A stretch of DNA of 64,000 bases from positions 6,529,501-6,593,500 of the forward strand of contig NC_009485.1 in NCBI RefSeq assembly GCF_000015165.1, given 5' to 3'. Shown here piece after piece: positions 1 through 8,504 of the stretch (position 1 is the stretch's first letter; each line of letters starts with the position of its first letter). A program made the translations under genes and the position numbers. The notes beneath the pieces were generated by a model. That model did no database searches. It had not been told where the DNA came from and saw nothing but the letters and a program-made list of their open reading frames with translations. This stretch comes from Bradyrhizobium sp. BTAi1. GTDB lineage: Bacteria; Pseudomonadota; Alphaproteobacteria; Rhizobiales; Xanthobacteraceae.

Positions 1-2
1 AT

Positions 3-1028
3 CAGTTCAAGGCCGCCGGCGGCGCGATCATGCACTCCTCGAAATACAATGACGCCACCCTCGCCAAGGGCCGCAACATCGTCGTGCTCGGCGGCTCGAA
101 ATCCGCCACTGACATCGCGGTCAACGCGGTACGCTCGGGCGCGCGTTCGGTGACGATCGTGTTTCGTGAGCCGGTCTGGCGCATTCCCTATTTCATCGGC
201 GGTCTGATCAACTTCAAGCGCATCCTGTACATTCGCGCACAGGAGCAGATGTTCGCGAGTTGGGGCATCGGCCCGCTCTCGCGGCTCGCACATATGTTGG
301 CGAAGCCATTCGTCTGGGCCAATTGGCGTGGCCTCGAGAGCCTGCTCAAGGCACAGCTGAAGCTCGGCAAATGCAACATGGTGCCGAAGGAGAGGATCGA
401 GGACGGCGTCAACTGCTCGGTGCCGATCGCGACCCCTGACTTCTATCCGATGGTCGCCGATGGCCGCATCAAGGCGGTGCTCGGAACGTTCGATCACTAC
501 GAGCCGAACACGATCGTGGCGAGCGGCGGCGAGCGGATCGCGGCGGACGTCGCCATCCTTGCCATCGGCTACAAGCTCGGCGTTCCCTTCTTGTCGGACA
601 CTGATCGCGCCAAGCTTGTCGATCCGGACGGACAGTACCGACTCTATCGGCTGATCGCCAATCCCGACCTCCCCGACATGGGCTTTGTCGGCTTCAATTC
701 GAGCTTCTGCACCGTGCTCTGCGCCGACATGGCGGCCCATTGGCTGGTGCGTTACGCCGACAGGCAGCTGGCCCGGCAGCCGAGCGATCGCGAGATGCGC
801 GACAACATCGAGATGATGCTGCGCTTCAAGCGGGTCGAACGGCCGGCGGCGGGCGTGTATGGCGGGCTATGCGTCGCGCCGTATCACTTCAAGCATTTCG
901 ACGAGCTGCTCGCCGATATCGGCGCGACGCGCAGGAAGAGAAGTGCCCTGGCTGAGATGTTCACGCCTCCCGACGCGGACGCCTATGGTGACTTCCTGGC
1001 CTCCGCCCCCGTCTACCAGGCCGGCTGA
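3..1028 (+). CDS. FAD-dependent monooxygenase/oxidoreductase, C-terminal part (5' end outside window)
   Basis: The frame is open to the left edge, so this is the last 341 codons of a longer gene; the ATG at 30 is internal. The motif GGSKSATDIA (second Rossmann fold, NADPH binding) preceded by a HSS element matches flavin-containing monooxygenases and Baeyer-Villiger-type enzymes, and the late AILAIGYK matches the conserved ATG-type motif before the C-terminal FAD contact. Family enzymes use NADPH and O2 to oxygenate small organic substrates; the substrate here cannot be told. The N-terminal FAD-binding GxGxxG lies outside the window. The next gene, a secreted binding protein, starts 200 bases downstream and is probably a separate unit. 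Confidence 0.75.
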   Translation, partial: QFKAAGGAIMHSSKYNDATLAKGRNIVVLGGSKSATDIAVNAVRSGARSVTIVFREPVWRIPYFIGGLINFKRILYIRAQEQMFASWGIGPLSRLAHMLAKPFVWANWRGLESLLKAQLKLGKCNMVPKERIEDGVNCSVPIATPDFYPMVADGRIKAVLGTFDHYEPNTIVASGGERIAADVAILAIGYKLGVPFLSDTDRAKLVDPDGQYRLYRLIANPDLPDMGFVGFNSSFCTVLCADMAAHWLVRYADRQLARQPSDREMRDNIEMMLRFKRVERPAAGVYGGLCVAPYHFKHFDELLADIGATRRKRSALAEMFTPPDADAYGDFLASAPVYQAG

Positions 1029-1231
1029 ACCGCGGGATGGCGGATGACGCCCGCCACATGGCAACCATGGCGATGCCACGCCCAGGACTGATTGCTGAAC
1101 GACGGCCCATCCTGCCGCCGCCTCGCGTCCGGCCCGCGCCGGACGCCCGTCGGCCCGGCATCTAGCCTTCTCGCCGCAGCCGAGCTATCCAGGGCGCCCT
1201 CGGCCGCCAGCCGTCTGCCCCGGAGCCTACC

Positions 1232-2026
1232 ATGACCTTCTCGACCCGCCTGCGCTTGTTCGGTCTCACCCTCTCGGCCGCGATCCTGCTGTCCACCGCG
1301 ACCCAGGCTGCGGAGATCCACGTCATGATCTCCGGCGGCATGACCGCCGCCTTCAAGTCGCTGGTGCCGGAGTTCGAGCGGCGCTCTGGCCACAAGGTCG
1401 ATATCGCCTATGGGCCATCGATGGGGACGACGGCGAATGCGATACCGGTCCGCCTCGAGCGCGGCGAGCCGGCCGATGTCTTGATCATGGTCGGCTATGC
1501 GCTCAGCGACCTCACCACCAAGGGCAAGGTGATGCCCGACAGTCTTGTCGAGCTCGCCAACTCGCCGATCGGTGTCGCAGTGAAGTCGGGCACCCCACAT
1601 CCCGACATTTCGAACGCCGATGCCGTCAAGCGCATGCTGATCGCCGCCAAGACCATCGCTTATTCGGACAGCGCCAGCGGCGTCTACGTCTCCACCGAGA
1701 TGTTCGACAAGCTCGGCATCCGGGAGGAGATGAAGGGCAAAGCGCGGATGATACCGGCGACCCCGGTCGGCGAGATCGTGGCCCAGGGCGAAGCCGAAAT
1801 CGGCTTTCAGCAGATCAGCGAGCTGAAGCCGGTGAAGGGCATCGACATCGTCGGACCGCTGCCGGCGGGCCTGCAGAAGATCACCGTGTTCTCGGCGGGC
1901 ATCGCCACCAACGCCAGGGAGCCGGAGGCGGGCAAGGCGCTGATCAAGTTCCTGAGCTCACCGGATGCGCGCAAGACCATCGTGGAGAGCGGGCTCGATC
2001 CGATCGTGAGGAAAGCGCCGAACTGA
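1232..2026 (+). CDS. ModA-like periplasmic substrate-binding protein
   Basis: 264 residues. The N-terminus (to about residue 26, ending TQA|AE) is a signal peptide. The mature part resembles the molybdate/extracellular solute-binding family (SBP_bac_11): an SGGMTAAFKSLVPEFE opening, a PADVLIM segment, a SASGVYVS ligand-loop segment and a GEIVAQGEAEIGF segment. Such proteins bind an anion or small organic ligand in the periplasm. No ABC permease or ATPase is adjacent, and many stand-alone members in rhizobia are not proven molybdate binders, so the ligand is open. It is convergent with the next gene, with a strong hairpin between them. Confidence 0.75.
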   Translation: MTFSTRLRLFGLTLSAAILLSTATQAAEIHVMISGGMTAAFKSLVPEFERRSGHKVDIAYGPSMGTTANAIPVRLERGEPADVLIMVGYALSDLTTKGKVMPDSLVELANSPIGVAVKSGTPHPDISNADAVKRMLIAAKTIAYSDSASGVYVSTEMFDKLGIREEMKGKARMIPATPVGEIVAQGEAEIGFQQISELKPVKGIDIVGPLPAGLQKITVFSAGIATNAREPEAGKALIKFLSSPDARKTIVESGLDPIVRKAPN

Positions 2027-2041
2027 GCTATCATTTGCTGT

Positions 2042-2066
2042 CTCTCCCTGCTGGGGGCAGGGAGAG
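2042..2066. terminator. Hairpin between convergent genes, likely bidirectional terminator
   Basis: A perfect 10-bp stem (CTCTCCCTGC / GCAGGGAGAG, 2042-2051 and 2057-2066) with a 5-base loop lies 15 bases after the stop of the ModA-like gene and 38 bases after the stop of the leftward gene. No long T tract follows, so factor-independent termination is inferred from position and stem only. Confidence 0.45.
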
Positions 2067-2103
2067 CGCAATCTGGACGATGAGCCCGGTCCGGCGGGGA
2101 TGC

Positions 2104-2901
2104 TCACTGCGTGAACAGCGTCGATTCGCTCAGATTGTTGGCGCCGTAGGCCTTCTTGAGCAGACCATTTGCTTTTGCGTCCGTCATGAACTTGGTCACG
2201 AAGGCCTGCGATTGCGGGTGTTTGAGCGGGACCGCGACGGCCGTGTCCGTCTTCTTGAAGGTGTCGCTGAGCACCTTGGTGCCCGGGATTTGCTTGGCAA
2301 GGATCGTGAGTTGATCGCGGGCCAGCGCCAGCGCATCGATCTCGCCGGCCGACAGCAGCGCGTGGACCTCGTCGTAGGATTTGAACCCGGTCACCGTCGC
2401 CTTTTTCATCAACCCCTTCGTCGCCCGCAGTACGGTCGTGTCGTTGATCGCGGCAACCTCATGGCCGGCCTGGTCGAGTGCAGCGATGTTCGGAATGTCG
2501 AGCCCGGCGCGGATGATGAACGTCGTATCGACGGAGTCGTAGACGGGGCCGAATGAGAGCTTGCTCTCACGCTCGGCGTCCTTGGGAATGAAGGTGACAT
2601 CCCAGGCGCCCTGTGCGGCATCCTCGACGATCGCGTTCGCGTTCGGATGTTCGACGAACTCGACCGGCACGCCGGCCTGGGCGGCCATCGCCTTGCCCAG
2701 TTCAACAGGCACCCCCGTATATCCACTGTCGGATTTGACGCACCAGAACGCCCCGCCCGCCGGGCCCACCGCCACAGCCACGCGCAGCTTGCCGGTCGGC
2801 GCGATCTCCTCCTTCAAACTGGCCGCATCAGCGCCGTTGCTGAACAACGCAAATACCGCAGCGATCAGCGCTGCATTGCGCAGCCAGTGCCACTTCAACA
2901 T
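2104..2901 (-). CDS. Transporter substrate-binding protein (amino-acid/polar solute type)
   Basis: 265 residues from the ATG at 2901, chosen because GGGAGAGG sits just upstream and a classical signal peptide follows (MLKWHWLRNAALIAAVFALF, cleavage near GADA|AS); an in-frame ATG at 2943 has neither. The mature protein has the SBP_bac_3 pattern: GKLRVAVAV, TGVPVELGKAMA, a VEF segment and WDVTFIPKDAERESKLSFGPVY, typical of polar amino-acid or glutamine-type binding proteins. No permease gene is next to it, so it may serve a transporter elsewhere or act as a sensor domain. The ligand is not predictable. Confidence 0.75.
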   Translation of the reverse strand: MLKWHWLRNAALIAAVFALFSNGADAASLKEEIAPTGKLRVAVAVGPAGGAFWCVKSDSGYTGVPVELGKAMAAQAGVPVEFVEHPNANAIVEDAAQGAWDVTFIPKDAERESKLSFGPVYDSVDTTFIIRAGLDIPNIAALDQAGHEVAAINDTTVLRATKGLMKKATVTGFKSYDEVHALLSAGEIDALALARDQLTILAKQIPGTKVLSDTFKKTDTAVAVPLKHPQSQAFVTKFMTDAKANGLLKKAYGANNLSESTLFTQ

Positions 2902-3067
2902 GGCCCTCTCCCATCGAATTGCATAGGTGGATCCGGGCGGCACCTTGCGGGGAGCAATGTTAAATACAGCTTACTTTGCTTAGGCAAAGCATCACGCGAC
3001 GCGCAAAACTTGCGCGTCGTCATGTCCGTTTCGAATTAGCCCATATCGAAAACCGATTAAACCCGGC

Positions 3068-3301
3068 TTAAACGCAGCGCCGAACCCTGACGCCGTTCAC
3101 CACCACGGTCCGGCAAGCAACGGCGGCAACCGGCGGCTTCCGCACGACAACGGCGCCGGCCGCACCGGCACAGCCGGCACGGACGACGCCGCGCGCGCAC
3201 ACCACGGCATGGGCATCCGACATTGATACGAACGGCAGCAATGTCAGGACGAACAGGCCGCACAGACTGGAAAAAGCGATACGTGAGAAAATGGTGCGCA
3301 T
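3068..3301 (-). CDS. Small secreted Cys-containing protein, unknown function
   Basis: 77 residues: an N-terminal hydrophobic signal peptide (about 1-32, ending DAHA) and a short mature part rich in Val, Ala and Arg with four Cys. GGGAG precedes the ATG. Proteins of this build are common among hypothetical genes in Bradyrhizobium; I recognise no domain. The Cys residues may form disulfides after export. It reads leftward in the same direction as the next Cys-repeat secreted protein, 150 bases away. Confidence 0.5.
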   Translation of the reverse strand: MRTIFSRIAFSSLCGLFVLTLLPFVSMSDAHAVVCARGVVRAGCAGAAGAVVVRKPPVAAVACRTVVVNGVRVRRCV

Positions 3302-3452
3302 GTCGAACTCCCGATCGTCGTCATTGATAGGTCAAATATCCGCCGGAGATTTGCCGGGGTGGCGGGGCTTGGCAACTGTAACAAATTGGGTGGATCGAAA
3401 CGGCTGGATGGTGTTGCGCATGGGTCAACCGCGCTGCCGGCGACCTCCTCCG

Positions 3453-4217
3453 CTACCGGTTGGCGGCGAATTCGGCCAGCATCCCCCGGCACCCGGCCGA
3501 TAGCGCGCCGGCATTGGCGGCCAGGCACTGCGCAACGCGGCCGCCGCCAGCCGCAATACCACTGCAAAATGCGCGCGCATCCGCGCCACACGCCGCCCTC
3601 ATGATCCGCAATTCCTCCAGCGGCCGAAGCGGCCGCAGCACCATGGCCGGTACGGCTGCCGCGGCGGCGGGAGTCGTCGCTGGCGGCACCGCCGCCGGGC
3701 GTGTATTCCCGGGCGCGGTCGCCGTGGGCTTCGCCGCCGATCCGCCGGGCGTGGTCGGCTCTGGCTTTGCGGCGGGCTTCGACGGCGGCTCGGATCTGGT
3801 GGCCGTGACGGGCTGCGCGGGCTGGGCCGGCGTCACCGGTTGCGTGACAGGTCTGGCCGTTTCGACAGCGGGCCTGCTTGCTTCGGTTTCCGACGGCTTG
3901 CTCACGACCGGCGCGGACGCCGGCTTGGCCTCGGCAGCAGGCTTGACGTCGGCAGGAGGCTTCGCCTCCGCGGCGGGTTCGAGCGCCTTGACGGCGGTCT
4001 GACAAGGGCCCGACAGACCCGCGATGTTCTTCTGCAGGCATTGGAAGGCCGCGGCGCCACCGGGCGGAACGCTCGCGCATTTCGCCATGTAGTCCGAGCG
4101 GCAAGCCGATTTGATCGCGCTGCGCTGCGCGTCGGTCTGCGCGAGCGCCGGCGTCGCGACAACGCCCGCTGCGGCCGCCAGGCCGAGCACGCGAGTCCAT
4201 CCGTGACGATTGATCAT
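3453..4217 (-). CDS. Secreted protein with two Cys-rich (GLG1-like) repeats joined by a Pro/Ala linker
   Basis: 254 residues. Signal peptide to about residue 26 (PALAQ). Residues 32-75 (CRSDYMAKC..FQCLQKN..GPC) and 208-250 (CGADARAFC..AQCLAAN..AGC) are two copies of a C-x7-C-x(n)-C-x(n)-C unit like the Cys_rich_GLG1 repeat of alphaproteobacterial secreted proteins. Between them lies about 130 residues of low-complexity Pro/Ala/Thr/Lys, probably an extended cell-wall-spanning linker. Function unknown; four-Cys units suggest two disulfide-stabilised helical modules in the periplasm. Confidence 0.65.
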   Translation of the reverse strand: MINRHGWTRVLGLAAAAGVVATPALAQTDAQRSAIKSACRSDYMAKCASVPPGGAAAFQCLQKNIAGLSGPCQTAVKALEPAAEAKPPADVKPAAEAKPASAPVVSKPSETEASRPAVETARPVTQPVTPAQPAQPVTATRSEPPSKPAAKPEPTTPGGSAAKPTATAPGNTRPAAVPPATTPAAAAAVPAMVLRPLRPLEELRIMRAACGADARAFCSGIAAGGGRVAQCLAANAGALSAGCRGMLAEFAANR

Positions 4218-4518
4218 CCGTCGATCCTCAATGACATTGGGTTTAATCCTTAGGTCACGACTAAACGGGCAGGCCTGCGACTAATAATGATGTTAGTATG
4301 CGCGTCTGTTCTGACAGGTACCCGCCCCACCGGTGGCGCAAGCTGCGGCGGCGACGGGCGCATGGCAATTGTGACATTTTGGGCGGATCGGCACCAGCCC
4401 TGCTTTCTCGGGGCACATGCGTGTTGCGCTGCCGTTGCTGCTTAGCGGCTTACGACCGGCGCGAGGCCAGGCGATCACCGTGCAGCCTGCGGAGTGAGCC
4501 CAGTGCCGCACCGCATCC
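4218..4518. other. Gene-free stretch, 300 bases
   Basis: Between the starts of the leftward Cys-repeat gene and the end of the leftward MFS gene. It holds the promoter region of the former. A 72-codon leftward open frame (4293-4511) contains one CxxC pair but has no family resemblance and no ribosome site, so it is not called. Confidence 0.4.
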
Positions 4519-5712
4519 TCATTCCGCCGGCGACACGCGCAAGGCCGGCTGCGCCGCCGGAAGCTCCGGCGGCAGGATCAGGGCGGCGACGATCGCGACC
4601 AGGGCCAGCGCGGCGAAGGCCTGCAGCATGGTGACGAAGCCGCCGCGCTCATACAGCCAGGCGACCAGGCCGACCGAGGCGCCGGCCGCGGTGAAGCCGA
4701 CGAAATAGCGCACAGCATAAGCGCGCGAACGCCACTCTTCCGCAGTGTATTTGCCGACCATCGCGTCGTTGACGGTGACCTGGCCGAACGCGCCCATCAC
4801 GATACCGATCGAGGCCAGGATCAGCGTCCAGTCGCGGGCATCGGCGGCGAGATACAGCAGCGGCGCCAGCACCAGCGACAGCGGCAGCGCGACAGCCTTC
4901 AACGTGTGACGATCGAGCAATCGCCCGATCGTATACTGCGTCAGCGCGCCGAACACGTAGACGCAAGCCGCGATCAATCCGAGCAGCGCCGGGCTCTGCG
5001 TCAGCCCAGCCAGCCGTTCCGCAAACAGCTTTGGCAGCGCCACGGTGATCGCGTTGAAGGTCGTGGAGATCGCCACCACCACCAGCAACAGCGCCAGCAC
5101 CACGCGCCACATCTGATCGCGCGCGACGCGGGCCTGCGCCGCCGCCTGCTTCGAACCCCTGCGGTCCTCATGCGCGACCAGCATCGCAAAGGCCATGCCG
5201 AGGCCGACCGTGATGACTCCGGGCACGATGAACGCGAAGCGCCAGCCGAGATATTGCCCCACGACACCCGTGACCAGCGCCGACGACGCCACGCCGAGAT
5301 TGCCGAAAACGCCGTTCAGCCCCATGTCGCGGCCGAGCCGGTCGGCATACGAGACGAGCATCGCGGTTCCCACCGGATGATAGATCGAGGCGAACAGGCC
5401 GATGGCGAACAGCGCCGCGCCGAGCTGCCAGGGCGTCTGTACCAGGCCGACCGAGATCATCGACAGGCCGATGCCGAGATAGAAGATCAGCATCATGTGC
5501 CGCCGGCTCCAGCGGTCGCCGAGCCAGCCGGTGAGAAGCGCGCCGGCGCCGAAGGCGACAAAGCCGGGCGTCGCATAGGGCAGCAGCTCCGCATAGGCCA
5601 TGCCGAGCGCCGGCCCCATGATGATGACTGCAGCCGCGAAGATCAGCATCGCGTAATGGTCGACGAAATGGGCGGCGTTGACGAAGCCGATCACGCGGCG
5701 GGGGTTGTTCAT
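4519..5712 (-). CDS. MFS transporter, fosmidomycin-resistance-like
   Basis: 397 residues with about 12 hydrophobic segments. The loop between TM2 and TM3 carries GWLGDRWSRRHMM, the major-facilitator signature, and ASIYHPVGTAML in TM4 is the pattern of the Fsr/fosmidomycin-resistance and related efflux group. Inner-membrane drug or metabolite exporter driven by proton exchange is the family role. It is divergent from a cupin-AraC regulator across 62 bases, the usual arrangement for a regulator controlling its neighbouring exporter (compare nimR/nimT), so it is probably induced by a compound sensed by that regulator. Substrate unknown. Confidence 0.8.
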   Translation of the reverse strand: MNNPRRVIGFVNAAHFVDHYAMLIFAAAVIIMGPALGMAYAELLPYATPGFVAFGAGALLTGWLGDRWSRRHMMLIFYLGIGLSMISVGLVQTPWQLGAALFAIGLFASIYHPVGTAMLVSYADRLGRDMGLNGVFGNLGVASSALVTGVVGQYLGWRFAFIVPGVITVGLGMAFAMLVAHEDRRGSKQAAAQARVARDQMWRVVLALLLVVVAISTTFNAITVALPKLFAERLAGLTQSPALLGLIAACVYVFGALTQYTIGRLLDRHTLKAVALPLSLVLAPLLYLAADARDWTLILASIGIVMGAFGQVTVNDAMVGKYTAEEWRSRAYAVRYFVGFTAAGASVGLVAWLYERGGFVTMLQAFAALALVAIVAALILPPELPAAQPALRVSPAE

Positions 5713-5743
5713 GCGCAGATCCTCGATTCCCGGACAAATCGGT

Positions 5744-5749
5744 TATACT
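5744..5749 (+). promoter_or_regulatory. Possible -10 box (TATACT) in the MFS/AraC divergent promoter
   Basis: TATACT lies 26 bases before the AraC-type gene start. A good -35 is not visible at 16-18 bases, as expected for a regulator-dependent promoter. The surrounding GGTTATACTGG is partly symmetric, and the opposite strand also offers a TATAAC box for the MFS gene. Confidence 0.3.
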
Positions 5750-5774
5750 GGCTCGCCCCAACGAGAAGGCGCCA

Positions 5775-6581
5775 ATGACCATCGTGGACACGCCATTGAA
5801 GGCGCTCGGCGCCGACCGAATGACGACCGAGCCCGGCGTCCACCTGATCGCACGCCTCTATCACAAGGGCGCGCGGCTCGATCCGCACATGCACCGCGAG
5901 TCGCAGCTGATCTACGCATCGCGCGGCACGATGCAGGTGACGACGCCGCAGGGCCGCTGGCTGGTGCCGCCCGATCGCGCGGTCTGGGTTCCCGCACGCC
6001 ATGCCCACGCCATCGATATGCTGGCCGACAGCCAGATGCGCACGCTCTATTTCGAGCTCGACTGGCTCAGGCAGGCGGCACGCGGTCTGCGGCTCGACCG
6101 CGAGTTCGTGGTGCAGGTGTCGCCGCTGCTGCATCAGGCGATCCTGGCGCTGTTCGCTCCCGACGGCGGCGCCGAGCGCGCCGCGCTGCTGGTGCGGCTG
6201 GCGCTGCTCGAACTGCGCCGCGCCGAGGATTCCTCGACCTTCATCCCCCTGCCGCAGGATCCGCGCGCGCGGCGTGCCGCCCTGCTCGTCCTCGCCTCGC
6301 CCGCGACCGAGGAGGATCTCGCGACCCTGGCGAGCATGGTCGGGAGCTCGGCCCGCACTCTGTCGCGGCTGTTCGCGGCGGAGACGCGGCTGAGTTTCAA
6401 GGCGTGGTGCCAGCGCGCCCGGATCGCCGCCGCGATCGAGCGCCTGTCGACCGACCGTCATCTGTCCGTCAAGCAGCTCGCCGCCGATCTCGGCTATGCC
6501 AGCGTGCCGGCGTTCTCGCATGCGTTCCGGCAGGTGACCGGCCGGACGCCGACAGACTTCGCCGAGCAGTCCGGCGCATGA
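5775..6581 (+). CDS. AraC-family regulator with N-terminal cupin domain
   Basis: 268 residues. Residues about 20-100 form an AraC-type cupin (ARLDPHMHRESQLIYASRGTMQV, VPPDRAVWVPARHAHAIDM), and residues about 170-265 form a double helix-turn-helix (TLASMVGSSARTLSRLF, then LAADLGYASVPAFSHAF). This layout is that of the NimR/YeaM subgroup, which controls a divergent MFS exporter, and that is the arrangement here. It is expected to bind the 62-base intergenic region. Ligand not predictable. AGAAGG precedes the ATG. Confidence 0.85.
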   Translation: MTIVDTPLKALGADRMTTEPGVHLIARLYHKGARLDPHMHRESQLIYASRGTMQVTTPQGRWLVPPDRAVWVPARHAHAIDMLADSQMRTLYFELDWLRQAARGLRLDREFVVQVSPLLHQAILALFAPDGGAERAALLVRLALLELRRAEDSSTFIPLPQDPRARRAALLVLASPATEEDLATLASMVGSSARTLSRLFAAETRLSFKAWCQRARIAAAIERLSTDRHLSVKQLAADLGYASVPAFSHAFRQVTGRTPTDFAEQSGA

Positions 6582-6714
6582 CCTGCGCGCATCATGGGCG
6601 CATGCGCGCGGTGACGACGGCGTTGACGATTTGTTATGGTTGAATGTCGCCATCTTTGCCATAAATCCATGTAACATGACCGCCATCGCTGTGCGGGGAT
6701 TCGACTGAGACCAG

Positions 6715-8064
6715 ATGGCCAACGCGTTTTTCACTGACCTGATCACCACGATTTCCGAGCGCGGCCGGACGCTGCTGCGCGGCGGCAGCGCCCCGGTCGA
6801 CAAGCACGATGCGACGAGTCTCGCGGAGCTGTGCGAGGCGCTGGTGTCCGGCGCCGGCGAAGCCTCGGGCACGGCGATGGCCCGCGACGTGCTCGACGGC
6901 TATCACGATCTCGATGCCGAGGGTCGCAAGGCGTTCTTCACCGCTTTGGTGCACGATTTCGGTCCCGACAAGACCAGGCTCGCCAAGGCGATCGAGGATT
7001 GGCGCGCGGCGCCCTCGGACGAAGGCGCGAGCGCGCTGCATTTCGCCTCGGAGCCGCGGCGGCAGGAGCTGATCCGCCGCCTCAACCGCGCGCCGGGCGG
7101 CACGCCCGAACTGGTCGCGATGCGCACCGATCTCCTGGATATCCTGAAGGCGAATCCGGAACTCGCCGCGCTCGATCGCGACATCGTGCATCTCTTGAGT
7201 TCGTGGTTCAACAGGGGGTTTCTCGTGCTGCGCAAGATCGACTGGTCGACGCCGGCGAACATCTTGGAGCAGATCATCCGCTACGAGGCGGTGCACGAAA
7301 TCCATGACTGGGATGATCTGCGCCGCCGCATCGATCCGGTCGATCGCCGCTGCTACGCGTTCTTCCATCCGGCGATGCCGGATGCGCCGCTGATCTTCGT
7401 CGAGATCGCGCTGACGGAAGCCATCCCCGGCGCGATCGCGCCGCTGCTCGCGGTCGACCGCCCGCCGGTGCCGGCCGATCGCGCCCGCACCGCGGTGTTC
7501 TATTCGATCTCCAACACCCAGCGCGGCCTCGGCGGCATCTCGTTCGGCAACTTCCTGATCAAGCAGGTCGTCGAGGAGCTGCGCCGCGAGCTGCCGAAGC
7601 TCGACACCTTCGTCACCTTGTCGCCGGTGCCGGGCTTCATGGGCTGGCTGAAATCCACCAGCGATGCGACCGAAGAGGATCGCAACGTGCTCAAGCTCCT
7701 GAACGAGCCGCGCTGGATCGAAGACGCCGAGATGACCGCCGAGCTGCGCACCGTGATCGAGCCGCTTGCCGCGCATTACTTCCTCAAGGCGCGCACGGCG
7801 AAGGGCAGGCTGATCGATCCCGTCGCCCGCTTCCATCTCGGCAACGGCGCGCGCCTCGAGCGCATCAACTGGCTCGGCGACCTCTCCGCCAAGGGCCAGC
7901 GCGAGTCGGCGACTGTCATGGTGAACTACCTCTATCGTCTCGAGGACATCGAGAAGAACCACGAGGCCTATGCCAATGACGGCGAGGTTGTCGCCTCCAG
8001 CGCCGTGAAGAAGCTGCTGCGCGGCGAGGGCCGGCGACTGCTGGACATGAGGTTGTCGTCGTAG
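6715..8064 (+). CDS. Malonyl-CoA decarboxylase
   Basis: 449 residues, the usual length of bacterial malonyl-CoA decarboxylase (matA homologue), which converts malonyl-CoA to acetyl-CoA and CO2 in the cytoplasm. Seen: an all-helical N-terminal domain followed by the acetyltransferase-like catalytic domain with SISNTQRGLGGISFGNFLIK (containing the conserved Ser region) and FHLGNGARLERINWLGD (conserved His). In rhizobia matA often lies with matB (malonyl-CoA synthetase) and matC (transporter); none is present here, so this copy is solitary and may serve malonate use or malonyl-CoA control. A GC-rich hairpin follows the stop. Confidence 0.9.
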   Translation: MANAFFTDLITTISERGRTLLRGGSAPVDKHDATSLAELCEALVSGAGEASGTAMARDVLDGYHDLDAEGRKAFFTALVHDFGPDKTRLAKAIEDWRAAPSDEGASALHFASEPRRQELIRRLNRAPGGTPELVAMRTDLLDILKANPELAALDRDIVHLLSSWFNRGFLVLRKIDWSTPANILEQIIRYEAVHEIHDWDDLRRRIDPVDRRCYAFFHPAMPDAPLIFVEIALTEAIPGAIAPLLAVDRPPVPADRARTAVFYSISNTQRGLGGISFGNFLIKQVVEELRRELPKLDTFVTLSPVPGFMGWLKSTSDATEEDRNVLKLLNEPRWIEDAEMTAELRTVIEPLAAHYFLKARTAKGRLIDPVARFHLGNGARLERINWLGDLSAKGQRESATVMVNYLYRLEDIEKNHEAYANDGEVVASSAVKKLLRGEGRRLLDMRLSS

Positions 8065-8072
8065 GTGAAGCG

Positions 8073-8094
8073 CGGGCGCTATCAATCGCGCCCG
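8073..8094 (+). terminator. Hairpin after malonyl-CoA decarboxylase
   Basis: Seven-base-pair stem CGGGCGC / GCGCCCG with an 8-base loop, 8 bases after the stop codon. There is no T tract, so termination is inferred from position. Confidence 0.35.
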
Positions 8095-8153
8095 TCATCG
8101 TCGCGTCGACTTCAAGCCTATTGCCTCCGGGGCAAGCCGCCCGCTCCAAACTC

Positions 8154-8230
8154 CGTCATTGCGAGGAGCGAAGCGACGAAGCAATCCAGAGTTACGTGCG
8201 CGACTCTGGATTGCTTCGCTCGCAATGACG
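8154..8230. repeat. Palindromic intergenic repeat, family A
   Basis: Ends CGTCATTGCGA and TCGCAATGACG are exact reverse complements, and the inner arms GAAGCAATCCAGAG / CTCTGGATTGCTTCG also pair, giving a 77-base near-perfect hairpin. A second, less perfect member is at 12046-12119. These behave like REP/RPE-type dispersed elements of Bradyrhizobium genomes. Confidence 0.75.
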
Positions 8231-8263
8231 CTGGTGAGAGACTGTGCCGACGCCAAGAACACC

Positions 8264-8427
8264 GTCGTCATCCCCGGCGAACGCCGGGATCCATACCCCC
8301 CGGAAGTCATTCGAGGCAGGCTCGTCATGACCTGCTCGCACGCCACATCCGCCGCGGCATATGGGTCCCGGGCCGGCGCTGTGACGCGCGCAGCGCGGCA
8401 CGGCTTGCCCGGGACGACACTGTGGGG
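8264..8427. repeat. Composite palindromic repeat, family E
   Basis: Begins CGTCATCCCCGGCG..CGCCGGGATCC and ends GGGTCCCGGG..GCCCGGGACGAC, so the outer parts can fold back on each other. It lies in the 0.9-kb gene-free stretch between malonyl-CoA decarboxylase and the SRPBCC gene. No coding signal. Confidence 0.5.
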
Positions 8428-8504
8428 GAACCGCTTTCACATCTCAAACAGCTGGGGGACGTGCGACCGCGCTCTCGCGGCGCTTCACGCCCGAGTGCTG
8501 CATC

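Noticed and set aside
4293..4511. 72-codon leftward frame with a CxxC pair
   Set aside because: No ribosome site, no second metal-binding pair and no recognisable family; it spans the promoter region of the Cys-repeat gene.
8154..8230. CRISPR array or integrase attachment site
   Set aside because: Single palindromes without regularly spaced direct repeats or spacers, no cas or integrase gene and no tRNA nearby.
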